Assembly: GCF_010692725.1 (NCBI RefSeq)
Contig: NZ_JAAFZB010000094.1
Location: forward strand, 248,001-312,000
From: Flavihumibacter soli
GTDB lineage: Bacteria > Bacteroidota > Bacteroidia > Sphingobacteriales > Sphingobacteriaceae
Direction: 5' to 3'
Length of the DNA: 64,000 nucleotides
Shown: one piece after another, positions 18,688 through 29,382 of the stretch
Layout: each line of letters begins with the position of its first letter
Position numbering within the stretch: the first letter of the stretch is position 1
Program-made: the position numbers and the translations under genes
Notes under the pieces: model-generated
The model's input: only the letters and a program-made list of their open reading frames with translations
Databases searched by the model: none
Told to the model about the DNA's origin: nothing

Positions 18688-20205
18688 TTAATAACCTGGA
18701 TTTTGAACCAGATTAGGATTGGCATCTATTTCTTTTTGAGGGATGGGCAGTAGCAAGTGCTTTGTTGAAGCATTCGATTTACCGATGGAGTGCAGGAAAT
18801 CAAGTGCGTACTGACCGTTATTGATTCTCAGGAGATCAAACCAGCGGTGACCTTCAAAAGCTAGTTCTATTCTTCGTTCGTTCAGGATCTTTGTTCTCAA
18901 AGCAGACTGAGAGAGTCCAGCAACATTTGCTAATCCGGCTCTGGCACGAACTCTGTTTAAAGGGCCGCCAGAATTCCTATCACTTGCAGCTGCCTGCGCT
19001 TCAGCCGTTCTGCCAAGTTCATTTAGCGCCTCAGCCTGCATCAACAGAACATCAGCATATCGAAGTACCGGGAAGTTCGAAGGATTGGTGTTGTAATCCG
19101 GAGAGATGGACTTAGGAACCAGGAACTTCCGCAGGTTAAAGCCGGTTACCGAATACGAGCTCTTGTATTTCTGGTCATCAAAATCGGGACCTCCCTCATA
19201 CAGGATGGTTTGATCTTTCCGGGTATCCCCCGCCTCATAGGAATTAACAAATTCCGCAGTGGGCTGATTCCAACCGTAGGCACCGGCAACTAAATTGGAG
19301 TTTCTCGGTCCTGTGAAGGTGCTTACCCATGAGGCCATATTATCATTGTCAAAGAATCCGGCATTGTTGGCTTTCCCGTAATACTGTACTTCAAATAATG
19401 ATTCATTCGTGTTCTTTGTTACCGGGCTAAAATTATCAGTATACTTCGCATTTAATGTATACCCCAGGGCGCCTACCTGTTCAGTAAGCTCAAGCGTTTT
19501 CTGGTAATTTCCCAGCGTCAGATAAACCTTGGCCAGCATCCCAACGGCCGCGCCTTTAGAAGCCCGTCCGATATTCGCACCGCTATAAGACTGGAAAGGT
19601 GGCAGTAAGGTAATGGCCTCCGTGAGGTCTTTAATTATTTGCTCATAAACCTGGGCCTTAGCCGTACGGGATGGCTTTAAAAAGGAATCATTCAACTGGT
19701 CAGGAACTTCAGTTACTAAAGGCACATCGCCGAAGGCTCTTACTAGGATGAAGTAGTAATTGGCTCTTAAGAATTTGGCCTCTCCCAGGATCCGGTCTTT
19801 TATTCCCTGGGGAATATCCATACCCGGAACTTTTTGTAACACCAGGTTACAGCGTAAAATACCGGGAGATGGACCGCGCCACAGATCCAGAGCTGCTTCA
19901 TTCGCAGAAGTGGTGACAAAGTTCGATACATCCTGTGTGGCGATACCGTCGGTTCCGCCGCCAGCTCCAACAATACTGTTGCCCGCCCATATGTCGGTTC
20001 CCCATATTTGAAAATTATATAGTTTGGGCCATTGCAGCGGCTGGTATGCTCCGTTAATGGCGGCTACCGCATCATCCTCCGTTTTAAAGAAGTTGGTCGG
20101 GTTGACACTGTCAAGAGGAACCTTTTCCAGGTATTTCTGACAGCCGGCCAGCAAACTGAACAGCAGTAATATAATGGTACATTTGAAGAAAGTTTTCATG
20201 ATCAT
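18688..20205 (-). CDS. SusD/RagB family outer-membrane glycan-binding lipoprotein (dextran PUL)
   Basis: This 505-residue lipoprotein (lipobox LLAGC, Cys22; M3 is an alternative start) begins with QKYLEKVPLDSVNPTNFFKTEDDAVAA, the typical SusD N-terminus split here by its lipobox context. It has TPR-like helices and the C-terminal signature PVLRYADVLLMQAEALNE followed by RVRARAG and ERRIELAFEGHRWFDLLR. It ends with IDANPNLVQNPGY, again typical. SusD proteins form the lid of the SusC channel and capture oligosaccharides at the surface. Gene order SusC-SusD-SusE and the downstream GH66 point to isomaltooligosaccharides or dextran as ligand. Confidence 0.92.
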   Translation of the reverse strand: MIMKTFFKCTIILLLFSLLAGCQKYLEKVPLDSVNPTNFFKTEDDAVAAINGAYQPLQWPKLYNFQIWGTDIWAGNSIVGAGGGTDGIATQDVSNFVTTSANEAALDLWRGPSPGILRCNLVLQKVPGMDIPQGIKDRILGEAKFLRANYYFILVRAFGDVPLVTEVPDQLNDSFLKPSRTAKAQVYEQIIKDLTEAITLLPPFQSYSGANIGRASKGAAVGMLAKVYLTLGNYQKTLELTEQVGALGYTLNAKYTDNFSPVTKNTNESLFEVQYYGKANNAGFFDNDNMASWVSTFTGPRNSNLVAGAYGWNQPTAEFVNSYEAGDTRKDQTILYEGGPDFDDQKYKSSYSVTGFNLRKFLVPKSISPDYNTNPSNFPVLRYADVLLMQAEALNELGRTAEAQAAASDRNSGGPLNRVRARAGLANVAGLSQSALRTKILNERRIELAFEGHRWFDLLRINNGQYALDFLHSIGKSNASTKHLLLPIPQKEIDANPNLVQNPGY

Positions 20206-20277
20206 AAGTTTAAGCTCCCCGATCCTGTTCTTTTGGAACGTCGGCCTCGGGATCCATTTACATCTAATTTTTAAATA

Positions 20278-23200
20278 TTAAAAGTTCAGATTAATACCGG
20301 CACTGATCGTACGGCTTACCGGATACACGCTCATATCGATTCCGTTAACTGATACTTCCGGATCAAAGCCTGTGTAATTGGTGAACGTGAATAAGTTCTG
20401 GCCCGAAAGATATATCCGTGCTGTGCTGATCCCTGCTTTGCTAACCAGCAGCTTCGGTAAGGTATAACCCAAGGTTATATTCTTGATCCTCAGGTAAGAT
20501 CCGTCTTCAATAAATCGGCTCGATGGACGGGTGTTTTTATTGGGGTCATTGAACACTGCACGAGGTATCTGCGCACTGGTATTATCTGGTGTCCAGCGAT
20601 TCAGAACTGCGGTCGTTTGATTTTGAGCCACCGACATGCCTTCCTGAAAGATCCGGTTGGCGTTAAAAATATCATTCCCCTCAACACCCTGCAAGAACAC
20701 GCTCAGGTCGATCCCTCTCCAGGCGAATGTATTATTCATTGCAAAGATGAAACGCGGACTGGGGTTACCCAAATAAGTACGGTCGGCATCATTGATCCGG
20801 CCATCATTATTGAGATCTAAAAACTTAAGGTCTCCTATCGAAGTAGCATTATTTTCATCAGCGCCCTGTTGCTGAATAGCATAATTATTAACTTCCTCCT
20901 GTGTTTGAAAAATTCCATTGGTTATTACTCCATAGAAAGCACCGATCGGAAAGCCATTTTTTTGAATATTCGTATTCTGATTGACCACGGATCCGCCATA
21001 CAAAGGAACATCGCCGTTCAGACTGATCACTTCATTTTTATTATAGGAGGCATTGAAACTAGTGTTCCAGTCAAAGTTACCGCTCAGGTTTTGAGTGCTT
21101 AAAGTTATTTCCACACCCTTGTTGCGTACCTTACCGGCATTTATTTCCGGTACAAATACATCTGAATACCCGGTCGTAATAGGAACGCTCATGGGTACCA
21201 GCATGCCGGTAGTATTCTTTAAATAAGCATCCACCGATAAATTGATCCTGCCGTTTTTGAAGCCTGCATCTAATCCAATGTTTGATTGCTGAACTTCTTC
21301 CCAGCGAACGTCAGGGTTTGGCAGAACCGTTGGCACCACCGTGTTCACGATCTGCCCGTTGAAAACATATTGATTGGTTGATAGCCTGGAGGCATAGGCA
21401 TAGTTACCGATGTTTTGATTTCCGGTAATCCCAAAGCCTGCCCGCAATGCAAGGTCAGATACCCAGGTATTTTCTTTGAAGAAATTTTCGCTAGAGATAC
21501 GCCACTTGACGGATCCGGACGGAAACCAGCCCCAGCGGTTGTTCTCGCCAAACCGGCTGCTCCCATCCCTGCGAACAGTGGCAGTGATCAGGTATTTATC
21601 GCTGTACGAATAATTGGCCCGGCCGATAAAAGAAAGCAGGGCCCAGTCGCTGGCGTTACCGCCTGCGGTTGGCAGGGTGGTTCCGTTGTCTAATTGCTGG
21701 GCGCCATCACTGATAAAGTTTGCTTTGGAAGCATTCACCTGATCGTAGCGATTATCCTGAGCACTCGTTCCACCCAAAACGGTCAGGTTGTGTTTGGCAT
21801 TGAAAGTAGCTTCGTAGGTCAAATAATTATCAAATAACCATGTAATGCTTTTATTACTCTGCTGATTCAGGGTACTAAAGGGCTGCGCTATAGGCTGCCA
21901 GTTATATTTCGGAGACCAGCTACGGCTATCCCAGAAGGAAGCCTGAACTCCGCCGGTGGTCTTAAATTTCAGCTGAGGCAGAATACCGATCTCAGCATTG
22001 ATATTTCCCAGGATATTATAACCGGTAGTGGTATTGTCATTAATTGTCGCCTCACCTATCGGGTTCCGGATGTCTCCGTACCAGCTGCTCTGGCCTACAG
22101 GACCTGCCCAGCTACCATCCGCATTAAATATTGGCTGGCCAGGCAATGCGGCCATCGCATTTCGGATATTGATAGAACCGCTGGCTTTGTTATCATGATT
22201 TAAAGTCAGATTATTGCCAAATTTCAGCCAGCTGAATGGTTTCGAATCGCTGTTAAACTGAACCGTATATCTTTTATAGGAATTATTGATCACAATACCT
22301 TCCTGGTTCAGATAGGTGCCCGATACATAATATTTACTATTCTCCGAACCGCCGGAATAAGCTAAAGAGTAATTCTGAATAGAGGCATTCCGGAAATATT
22401 CATTCAGCCAGTTTGTGTTGCTTAAAGAAGCCGGATCTGCATAAGCCGGATTTAATGCCTGCCCGTTGTTGGTCATCATTTCATTATGCAGGGTTGCGAA
22501 TTGCGAAGAATTCAGCATATCAACCATGTTGGTTGCATTTTGCATCCCTGTAAAAGCTTTAAAGTCCAAATGCCCTTTGGCGGAATCTCCCCTCTTCGTA
22601 GTAATTAAAATCACACCACTGGCACCTCGTGACCCATAGATAGCTGAGGCGGAGGCATCTTTTAATATATCTATAGTCGCAATATCGTCCGGATTGATGG
22701 TATTCAGGGGAACATCTGTAGGAACCCCGTCAATCACCAGTAAAGGATCACTATTACCAATAGTGCTGATTCCTCGAATCCGGATGGCTGAATTACTTCC
22801 CGGAGCACCTGAAGAGAGTACCTGAACACCCGAAGCCCGTCCCTGGATAGCCTGGCCCGCATCCGGTACCGGCAGCGATCTGACATCCTTCATGCTGATC
22901 GAAGAAACCGAACCGGTCAGATCCTTTTTCTTTTGAGTACCATACCCCACCACCACTACTTCACTTAAAGTTTTTGACTCTTCCGCCATCACCACATTAA
23001 TAACGGTCTGGCCAGATACCGCCACTTCCCTGGACGTGTATCCCAAAAGGTTAAATACCAACGCGGCCTGCTCATTCCCGACGGTCAGTTGATAATTACC
23101 CATTGCATCGGTAACGGTGCCGTTCGTCGTTCCTTTCTCTAATATGGTGACACCAGGTAAGGCTAAACCAGCCTCATCAGAAACTTTCCCCCGTATGCTA

Positions 23201-23373
23201 AGCTGCGCGGTTTGAAAGCTTAAATTAAAGGAAAAGCCAGTTCGTCTGGCCGCAGATTCCTCATTTTTAAATGAAGACGAAAAGGCTAATGCTGGTAACA
23301 GTATTAGCATAATCGCTTGTCCGGCCCGAATGATCATTCGGCTCAAACATCTTTTGTGTAAACAAAATTTCAT
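20278..23373 (-). CDS. SusC/RagA TonB-linked outer-membrane transporter (dextran PUL)
   Basis: This TonB-dependent transporter has a carboxypeptidase-regulatory-like N-terminal domain (IRGKVSDEAGLALPGVTILEKGT, seen in two pieces), the SusC signature SEVVVVGYGTQKKKDLTGSV, a plug domain with IRGISTIGNSDPLLVIDG, and a 22-strand-type barrel ending in a terminal Phe (ISAGINLNF). The frame is open from 23454, but I place the start at ATG 23373, giving MKFCLHKRCLSRMII and a normal hydrophobic signal (1031 residues). It imports oligosaccharides with SusD using TonB energy. It is the first gene of the dextran operon and is divergent from the HTCS gene. Confidence 0.92.
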   Translation of the reverse strand: MKFCLHKRCLSRMIIRAGQAIMLILLPALAFSSSFKNEESAARRTGFSFNLSFQTAQLSIRGKVSDEAGLALPGVTILEKGTTNGTVTDAMGNYQLTVGNEQAALVFNLLGYTSREVAVSGQTVINVVMAEESKTLSEVVVVGYGTQKKKDLTGSVSSISMKDVRSLPVPDAGQAIQGRASGVQVLSSGAPGSNSAIRIRGISTIGNSDPLLVIDGVPTDVPLNTINPDDIATIDILKDASASAIYGSRGASGVILITTKRGDSAKGHLDFKAFTGMQNATNMVDMLNSSQFATLHNEMMTNNGQALNPAYADPASLSNTNWLNEYFRNASIQNYSLAYSGGSENSKYYVSGTYLNQEGIVINNSYKRYTVQFNSDSKPFSWLKFGNNLTLNHDNKASGSINIRNAMAALPGQPIFNADGSWAGPVGQSSWYGDIRNPIGEATINDNTTTGYNILGNINAEIGILPQLKFKTTGGVQASFWDSRSWSPKYNWQPIAQPFSTLNQQSNKSITWLFDNYLTYEATFNAKHNLTVLGGTSAQDNRYDQVNASKANFISDGAQQLDNGTTLPTAGGNASDWALLSFIGRANYSYSDKYLITATVRRDGSSRFGENNRWGWFPSGSVKWRISSENFFKENTWVSDLALRAGFGITGNQNIGNYAYASRLSTNQYVFNGQIVNTVVPTVLPNPDVRWEEVQQSNIGLDAGFKNGRINLSVDAYLKNTTGMLVPMSVPITTGYSDVFVPEINAGKVRNKGVEITLSTQNLSGNFDWNTSFNASYNKNEVISLNGDVPLYGGSVVNQNTNIQKNGFPIGAFYGVITNGIFQTQEEVNNYAIQQQGADENNATSIGDLKFLDLNNDGRINDADRTYLGNPSPRFIFAMNNTFAWRGIDLSVFLQGVEGNDIFNANRIFQEGMSVAQNQTTAVLNRWTPDNTSAQIPRAVFNDPNKNTRPSSRFIEDGSYLRIKNITLGYTLPKLLVSKAGISTARIYLSGQNLFTFTNYTGFDPEVSVNGIDMSVYPVSRTISAGINLNF

Positions 23374-23470
23374 GTGTAATTCGTTTAATGTGAGTATGAA
23401 GCTGTCAGCCTCAAAGGAATTCCCTGAATAGAATTGTGATCTATTTGACTTCAAAATTTTTTACTGAACG

Positions 23471-23534
23471 AATCAGGATCCATCAGGATTGAAGAGGTAT
23501 TCTTTTTTCATGATTTATTGGTTAGGTTGGTTAG
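23471..23534. promoter_or_regulatory. Direct repeats in the HTCS-SusC divergent region (possible HTCS site)
   Basis: Two short direct repeats lie upstream of SusC: ATCAGGAT twice with a 10-bp period (23472-23479, 23482-23489) and TTGGTTAG twice with a 9-bp period (23518-23525, 23527-23534). HTCS regulators bind repeated sites upstream of susC genes, so these are candidates. No consensus TAnnTTTG box was found next to them. Confidence 0.3.
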
Positions 23535-23727
23535 TGGTATAATAATACTGTACAAATGACGATCATTGTTTTTAGACCAGATAATCAGTGAATATCAATT
23601 TCAATTCAAACTGTCTCAGATCGTATTTATATGATTGTTCTTCAGAATCAGGTGATATCTTAGATGCATAAATACATAACCCTTACTTAAGCCCGAATCA
23701 AGGACGATAGCTTATAATAATTGCATT

Positions 23728-26700
23728 TTGAGACCATTCAATATATTATTTGTTCTTTTGTTTCTTGCTAGGCCATGCCTATCCCAATTTCCTACCTATT
23801 ATTTCAAAAATTACAAAGTAGAGAATGGCCTTTCCAGCAATACGATCACTGCAATCATTCAGGATAAAAAAGGTTTTATGTGGTTTGGCAGCCGAAACGG
23901 GCTAAACCGGTTCGACGGCAATGTCTTTAAAGTTTTCAGCAACAAATTATCTGATTCGACAAGCATCGGCAGCAATTCTATTCTGAGCCTATATGAGGAT
24001 GCTAAGCAACATTTATGGGTGGGAACTTACAATGGCATTTATTTGTATAACCCGGTCAAAGAAGATTTCACTTGTTTTAAATTGATCCCGGAGGGAGAAG
24101 TACGATATATTCAAGGAGATAAGCAGCATAATATATGGATCGTATCGAACTTAACCTTATACAAGTACAACCAGCGCAGCGCTCAGGTTACCTCCTATCC
24201 CTTACTTAAGGATCAAACGATAAGCCTGCATATTTCGGAGGCCGGCAGTGTTTGGACTGCTACCAGCAAGGGCCTGATCAAACAGTACAATCCCCGCAGC
24301 AATACGTTCAGCGATTACAACATTTCAAAATTATATACCGGTAAAAACCTCACGCCCATAAATGCCTTGTATTCGATTGGCGATACTTCTTTAATTATAG
24401 GTACCGTAAACAAAACCCTGTTATTTAATAAAAAGTCCCTAATCATCCGGAATATTTTATCCGTGAATAAACAATTCAATGATGTGCACATCCACACCAT
24501 TTTCCGGCAATCCCCCTCAGAATTCTGGATAGGCACAGAAGCAGGGTTATATATTTTCAATATCGAGTCCGAGAGTACAACTGTAGTGGCCAAGGAATTA
24601 AGCAATCCTTACTCAATTACAGATAATATTATCTCGGCCATATTTAAAGATACCGAAGGAGGAACCTGGATAGGCAGTTATTTTGGCGGGATCAATTACC
24701 ACTCAAAACAATTCAACAATTTCCATAAGTATTTTACAGGTACCGGCAAAAACAAATTAAAGGGGAACCTGGTGCACGAGATCTGCAAGGACCAGAACAA
24801 TCAGCTCTGGATAGGTACGGAGGATGCCGGCTTGAATCAAATGGACTTAAAAACTGGCCAGGTAAAGAACTTCCTGCCAGATAAAAAAACCGGCAGTATT
24901 TCATATCACAATATTCACGGTCTCGTTGCCGATGGCAATGAACTGTGGATCGGCACCTACGAACATGGTTTGGATGTGATGGATCTCAGAACCAATAAGG
25001 TGATCCGTCATTATGAAGCCGCCGAAAATTCAAGGTCGTTTACGAGTAATTTTATAGTCACGTTATACAAAACCAGGAATGGAGATATCCTGGTCGGCAC
25101 CTGGAACGGGCTGTTTAAATATAACCGGAAAACCGATAATTTCTCGCCCCTTCCATATTTTGATGCACATATCCAAACAATTCACGAAGATAAAAACGGA
25201 ACGTTGTGGGTAGGTACTTATGGAAGCGGCGTTTATTATCACAATGCCAAAACCAATAAAAAGGGGCGAATTGAATATAAAACAGGAAACCCGAGAGGCC
25301 TGATCAACAATTATGTGAACAATCTTTACGAAGACAGCAGGAAGAACTTCTGGTTTTGTACCGAAGGGGGTCTTTCGCATTATGTGCCCTCGACCGGACA
25401 GATCACCAATTTCACTGTTGAAGCCGGGCTTTCGGATAACCAGGTTTTCCGCATTCTGGAAGACGATAAGGGAATGTTGTGGATTTCCACCGCTAAAGGC
25501 TTAAGCCAGTTCGATCAGGATAAACGCCAGTTTATCAATTATCATACAACGCATGGCTTGCCCACCGAACAGTTTAATTATAACTCGGCCTTCAAAGACC
25601 CTAATGGCACCCTGTTTTTTGGCACCGTAAAAGGACTGATCAGTTTCAAACCGACCGAATTTATCAAAAACAGATATACGCCTCCGGTATACATTACAGG
25701 ATTGCAGATCAATAATGGGGATGTTAATATCAGCGTGTCTAATTCATCGTTAAAAAAGGCGATCATCTATACCGAAAGCATTACCCTTCCTTACGATCAG
25801 TCAAACCTAAGCCTGGACGTTGCAGCCCTGAGTTATATCGTCCCCGAACAGAATGGTTACATGTATAAGATGGAAGGCCTGGATAAATCCTGGATAACGT
25901 TAAAAAATAACCGGAAGATCTTCTACACCAAACTGCCGCCCGGTGATTACACTTTCAGGATCAAAGGATCTAATAGCCAGGGAATCTGGAATAATCAGGA
26001 AACTGCACTGCATATAAAGATCACCCCGCCGCTTTGGGCTACCATCTGGGCTTATATCTTCTATTTCCTGATCGTTTTATCCGTCATCCTGATTATCTTT
26101 TGGTATTACCGCCTGGCCCTTAACGAAAAGAATAAACGTAAGATTGATGTTCTGGAGATTAATAAAGAAAGAGAAATATACACTGCCAAAATAGAATTTT
26201 TTACCAATGTCGCCCACGAGATCCGGACACCTCTCACCCTGATCAAATGGCCGTTGGATAAATTAATTACTAAAGGGAGCAACGACGCTGAAACTACAGA
26301 TAGCTTAATCATGATAAAGAAGAATACTAGCCGGCTCATTGATCTGACCAATCAATTGCTTGATTTCCGAAAGGCGGAGGCGAACAATTTCAGTCTGAGT
26401 TTCGCCAAAACGGATATCAACGAAGTATTGAATGACGTTTATTTATCCTTTAAATCTGCCGCTGAGCAAAAAAACCTGAGCTATAAGCTTGAACTTCCGC
26501 GTATTACCCTTCATGCCTGGGTAGATGCCGAGGCCTTTAAAAAAATTATCACTAACCTGATCAACAATGCCATCAAATATACCGAACACAATGTTCTGGT
26601 AAAGCTGCTTCCTTTCAGCAGCGACGACCTTGAGTTCCATATCGAATTCAAAAATGACGGATATATCATTACGGAAGAGCATAAATTCAAAATATTTGAG

Positions 26701-27723
26701 CCCTTTTACCGGATCCGGGAAACGAGCAAAGAAGCCGGTACAGGCATTGGCTTATCGTTGGCGCGTTCGCTGTCCGAATTGCATAAGGGAACCCTCGACA
26801 TCAAAAAATCTGATAAAGAGATCAACATGTTCCTGCTCTCCCTGCCCATACACCAGGATTATGAGCTCAACCTGAAGGACAATGAGCCGGCAGATTTAGA
26901 AAATCTCCCTGTTTATCCGGATGAGCCCCTGGAGGAAATGAACGGCTGCAAGCCCACTGTTCTGATTGTGGAAGATAACAAAGAGATCCTGGGCTATTTA
27001 CAACACGAGCTCGCAGTTACCTACCATGTGATCAAGGCCTTCAATGGCCAGGAAGCGCTTGATGTGTTAAGGAAAAAAAATGTGCAGCTGGTGATAAGCG
27101 ACATTATGATGCCTGTCATGGATGGGATAGAGCTCTGTAAAACGATGAAAAATGATTTTCAGTACAGCCATATCCCCATCCTGTTATTAACGGCGAAGAA
27201 CTCTACCAGTTCCCGGATTGAAGGATTGGAAGTTGGAGCCGATGCCTATATCGAAAAGCCTTTCTCTTTTGACCATTTACTGGCTCAGATGACCAATCTC
27301 TTAAGCAACCGGAACATCATCAAAGAATACTTTGCCCGCTCGCCCTTATCGCATATCAAAGGAATCGCCTATTCAAAAGCCGACAAAGACTTCCTGGAAA
27401 AACTTAACCGCATTATCTATGAACGCATCACCGACACGGACCTGGACGTAGATCAGCTGTCCGGCCTGATGAATATGAGCCGGCCGACCCTCTACAGAAA
27501 AATTAAGGGCTTATCAGACTTAACGCCAAATGAACTGATCAATCTTTCCAGGTTAAAAAAAGCCGCCGAATTTCTGGCCGAAGGAAGTTATAAGATCAAT
27601 GAAGTAGCCAACCGGGTGGGCTACAGTATGCCTACCAATTTTTCAAGAGACTTTCAGAAGCAGTTTGGCATGAGCCCCTCCAATTACTTGAATAACTTAA
27701 AAAATGACGATGGTTCAATTTGA
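23728..27723 (+). CDS. Hybrid two-component system sensor/regulator (HTCS) of the dextran PUL
   Basis: This 1331-residue one-protein signalling system has a signal peptide (about 1-18), a periplasmic pair of beta-propellers made of Reg_prop repeats (recurring LWIGTxxxGL and IxxDKxGxxWFG), a Y_Y_Y domain (about 690-760), one membrane segment (about 769-797), HisKA with NVAHEIRTPLTLIKWPLDKL (His about 829), HATPase, a receiver (from about 1078, phosphorylated Asp in VISDIMMPVMDG, about 1121) and a C-terminal AraC-type DNA-binding domain (about 1230-1328). The start codon is TTG at 23728; no in-frame ATG lies just upstream. HTCS proteins sense the imported oligosaccharide in the periplasm and activate the neighbouring susC operon. 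Confidence 0.93.
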   Translation: MRPFNILFVLLFLARPCLSQFPTYYFKNYKVENGLSSNTITAIIQDKKGFMWFGSRNGLNRFDGNVFKVFSNKLSDSTSIGSNSILSLYEDAKQHLWVGTYNGIYLYNPVKEDFTCFKLIPEGEVRYIQGDKQHNIWIVSNLTLYKYNQRSAQVTSYPLLKDQTISLHISEAGSVWTATSKGLIKQYNPRSNTFSDYNISKLYTGKNLTPINALYSIGDTSLIIGTVNKTLLFNKKSLIIRNILSVNKQFNDVHIHTIFRQSPSEFWIGTEAGLYIFNIESESTTVVAKELSNPYSITDNIISAIFKDTEGGTWIGSYFGGINYHSKQFNNFHKYFTGTGKNKLKGNLVHEICKDQNNQLWIGTEDAGLNQMDLKTGQVKNFLPDKKTGSISYHNIHGLVADGNELWIGTYEHGLDVMDLRTNKVIRHYEAAENSRSFTSNFIVTLYKTRNGDILVGTWNGLFKYNRKTDNFSPLPYFDAHIQTIHEDKNGTLWVGTYGSGVYYHNAKTNKKGRIEYKTGNPRGLINNYVNNLYEDSRKNFWFCTEGGLSHYVPSTGQITNFTVEAGLSDNQVFRILEDDKGMLWISTAKGLSQFDQDKRQFINYHTTHGLPTEQFNYNSAFKDPNGTLFFGTVKGLISFKPTEFIKNRYTPPVYITGLQINNGDVNISVSNSSLKKAIIYTESITLPYDQSNLSLDVAALSYIVPEQNGYMYKMEGLDKSWITLKNNRKIFYTKLPPGDYTFRIKGSNSQGIWNNQETALHIKITPPLWATIWAYIFYFLIVLSVILIIFWYYRLALNEKNKRKIDVLEINKEREIYTAKIEFFTNVAHEIRTPLTLIKWPLDKLITKGSNDAETTDSLIMIKKNTSRLIDLTNQLLDFRKAEANNFSLSFAKTDINEVLNDVYLSFKSAAEQKNLSYKLELPRITLHAWVDAEAFKKIITNLINNAIKYTEHNVLVKLLPFSSDDLEFHIEFKNDGYIITEEHKFKIFEPFYRIRETSKEAGTGIGLSLARSLSELHKGTLDIKKSDKEINMFLLSLPIHQDYELNLKDNEPADLENLPVYPDEPLEEMNGCKPTVLIVEDNKEILGYLQHELAVTYHVIKAFNGQEALDVLRKKNVQLVISDIMMPVMDGIELCKTMKNDFQYSHIPILLLTAKNSTSSRIEGLEVGADAYIEKPFSFDHLLAQMTNLLSNRNIIKEYFARSPLSHIKGIAYSKADKDFLEKLNRIIYERITDTDLDVDQLSGLMNMSRPTLYRKIKGLSDLTPNELINLSRLKKAAEFLAEGSYKINEVANRVGYSMPTNFSRDFQKQFGMSPSNYLNNLKNDDGSI

Positions 27724-27813
27724 TACATAGGAAACTGGGTTAAGGGGTAAAAAAAGTTAAAGGGTTAATTGCAAATCCCCACCTTCGCGCCTTTCCTAAA
27801 AACCTGATTATAA

Positions 27814-29103
27814 TTAGATCGCCTCTGTCACTATCACCTCTTCAGGCGCTGCTGATTTATCCGCAGCTTTCCTGGCAATGATCTGGCTCACACGGTACAG
27901 CAGGAAAATGCTTAGTGCTGATATCACCACAACAAGGTAGCCTACGATATCATAATGTTCAAGCGGACTGAATTCGGTTTTCTGCACCACGATCATTCCC
28001 GCAACAGCGGCAGCGACACCGCCAGCAATTTGTTGTAATGACGAGTTGATGCTCATAAAGGCGCCACGGTCAGCCATAGCGGGCACGGCACTGGTTAATG
28101 CCGTTGATGGAACCATACGGCTCAGTATACCCATCATCATCAATACGTTAAATATAACGACCAGCCAGAAAGGCGTCGCAGATAGATTGGTATATAGAAC
28201 GCAAATGATCATAAGCCAGATGGTAGCTATTGTGAACAGTTTAAACTTGCTTACTCTGTCGCTGAGCCTGCCAATAAGCGGCATGATGATCAATGAACTG
28301 ACACCCGATGTCATGAACAGCAAAGGCAATTCAGAATTGGTGATCCCGAGGTTATTAATGGCAAATGCACTGCCAAAAGGCATCATCATAAAACCCCCTA
28401 TAGATAAGACTGCCGTTGCTGCGAAACCGATGCGATAATCACGCTTTGCTATTGTGTGCCATAAATGCGTCATGGCTGTTTTATCATGCTGCACCAGGAG
28501 ATGTTGCGTAACCGGCCGCAATTTGACCAGGATAAGTATAGCGATAATGATCGCCAGCCCGGCTGTCATTAAAAAAGGGGCTTCCCAGTCCCAGGCATTG
28601 GCTATATACAGACCCAGAGGCACTCCAAGAACCTGGCTGGCGCCAAAGCCCATCTGCACAAAACCCATCACACGGCCGCGCTGCTGCAAGGCAAACAGAT
28701 CGGTGATAATAGCCATGGATATAGAGCCGATAACGCCACCAAACAAGCCGGTAATGATGCGAGCAGCTAACAATTGCGGGTAAGATTGCGCCAGTCCGCA
28801 AAAAATAGTTCCTATGATAAAGCCTGTGTAAAAAAACATAAGCAGCTTTTTACGGTCAAACTTATCGGCGAAACCTGCGGTAAGCAAACCGGATAAACCT
28901 GCGCTAAATGCATATGCCGATACCGCAATCCCAAAGGCGGAGGGCTTAAGGGCCAATGATTTCATCATCATATCTCCCAGCGGCGACATGATCATAAAAT
29001 CCAAAATCACCGTAAACTGAGTAATTGCTAATATGAATATCACTATCTTCTGATAGCCTGTAAATGGGGTGATGCCTTGTTTTTGTTTCATAGGTTCATT
29101 CAA
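27814..29103 (-). CDS. MFS transporter, DHA1/AraJ-like
   Basis: This 429-residue protein has twelve predicted membrane helices. It carries the MFS motif-A-like loop GFADKFDRKKLLM between helices 2 and 3 and GRLSDRVSKFKLF at the corresponding place in the second half, and the helix-1 sequence TQFTVILDFMIMSPLGDMM common to drug/arabinose-efflux type MFS proteins. It probably exports a small molecule (drug, sugar or metabolite) by proton antiport; the substrate is unknown. It is convergent with the HTCS gene and divergent from xylB over 279 bp. Divergence from xylB is not enough to call it a xylose transporter, as it lacks the sugar-porter signatures. Confidence 0.85.
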   Translation of the reverse strand: MNEPMKQKQGITPFTGYQKIVIFILAITQFTVILDFMIMSPLGDMMMKSLALKPSAFGIAVSAYAFSAGLSGLLTAGFADKFDRKKLLMFFYTGFIIGTIFCGLAQSYPQLLAARIITGLFGGVIGSISMAIITDLFALQQRGRVMGFVQMGFGASQVLGVPLGLYIANAWDWEAPFLMTAGLAIIIAILILVKLRPVTQHLLVQHDKTAMTHLWHTIAKRDYRIGFAATAVLSIGGFMMMPFGSAFAINNLGITNSELPLLFMTSGVSSLIIMPLIGRLSDRVSKFKLFTIATIWLMIICVLYTNLSATPFWLVVIFNVLMMMGILSRMVPSTALTSAVPAMADRGAFMSINSSLQQIAGGVAAAVAGMIVVQKTEFSPLEHYDIVGYLVVVISALSIFLLYRVSQIIARKAADKSAAPEEVIVTEAI

Positions 29104-29382
29104 TTCAAACGTTCATAGTCCTGAAGTCAATTGATTATCTTTTGGTTCCGACAGAAACTCAGCATCCTCAAAAATCAATCCTTCTAATCTGCCTTATTAC
29201 CAAAACAGCTCACTGAACATTTTATCACCAGGGAGGGTCGGTATTACCGGCTTCGGGGAAATCGTATAATTTTTTAAAGCTATTCCTTTTTGTTTATTCT
29301 AAAAAATTAGTCTTAAACTTATGCCAACGTTGTCATTAATTATTTCTGGTAACAGTCATTTTTCATCTTATAATAACGTTTT

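Noticed and set aside
27814-29103. MFS gene next to xylB as a xylose transporter
   Set aside because: It lacks the sugar-porter motifs (PESPRWL, PETKG) that the 39164-40594 protein has, and it resembles drug/efflux-type MFS proteins.
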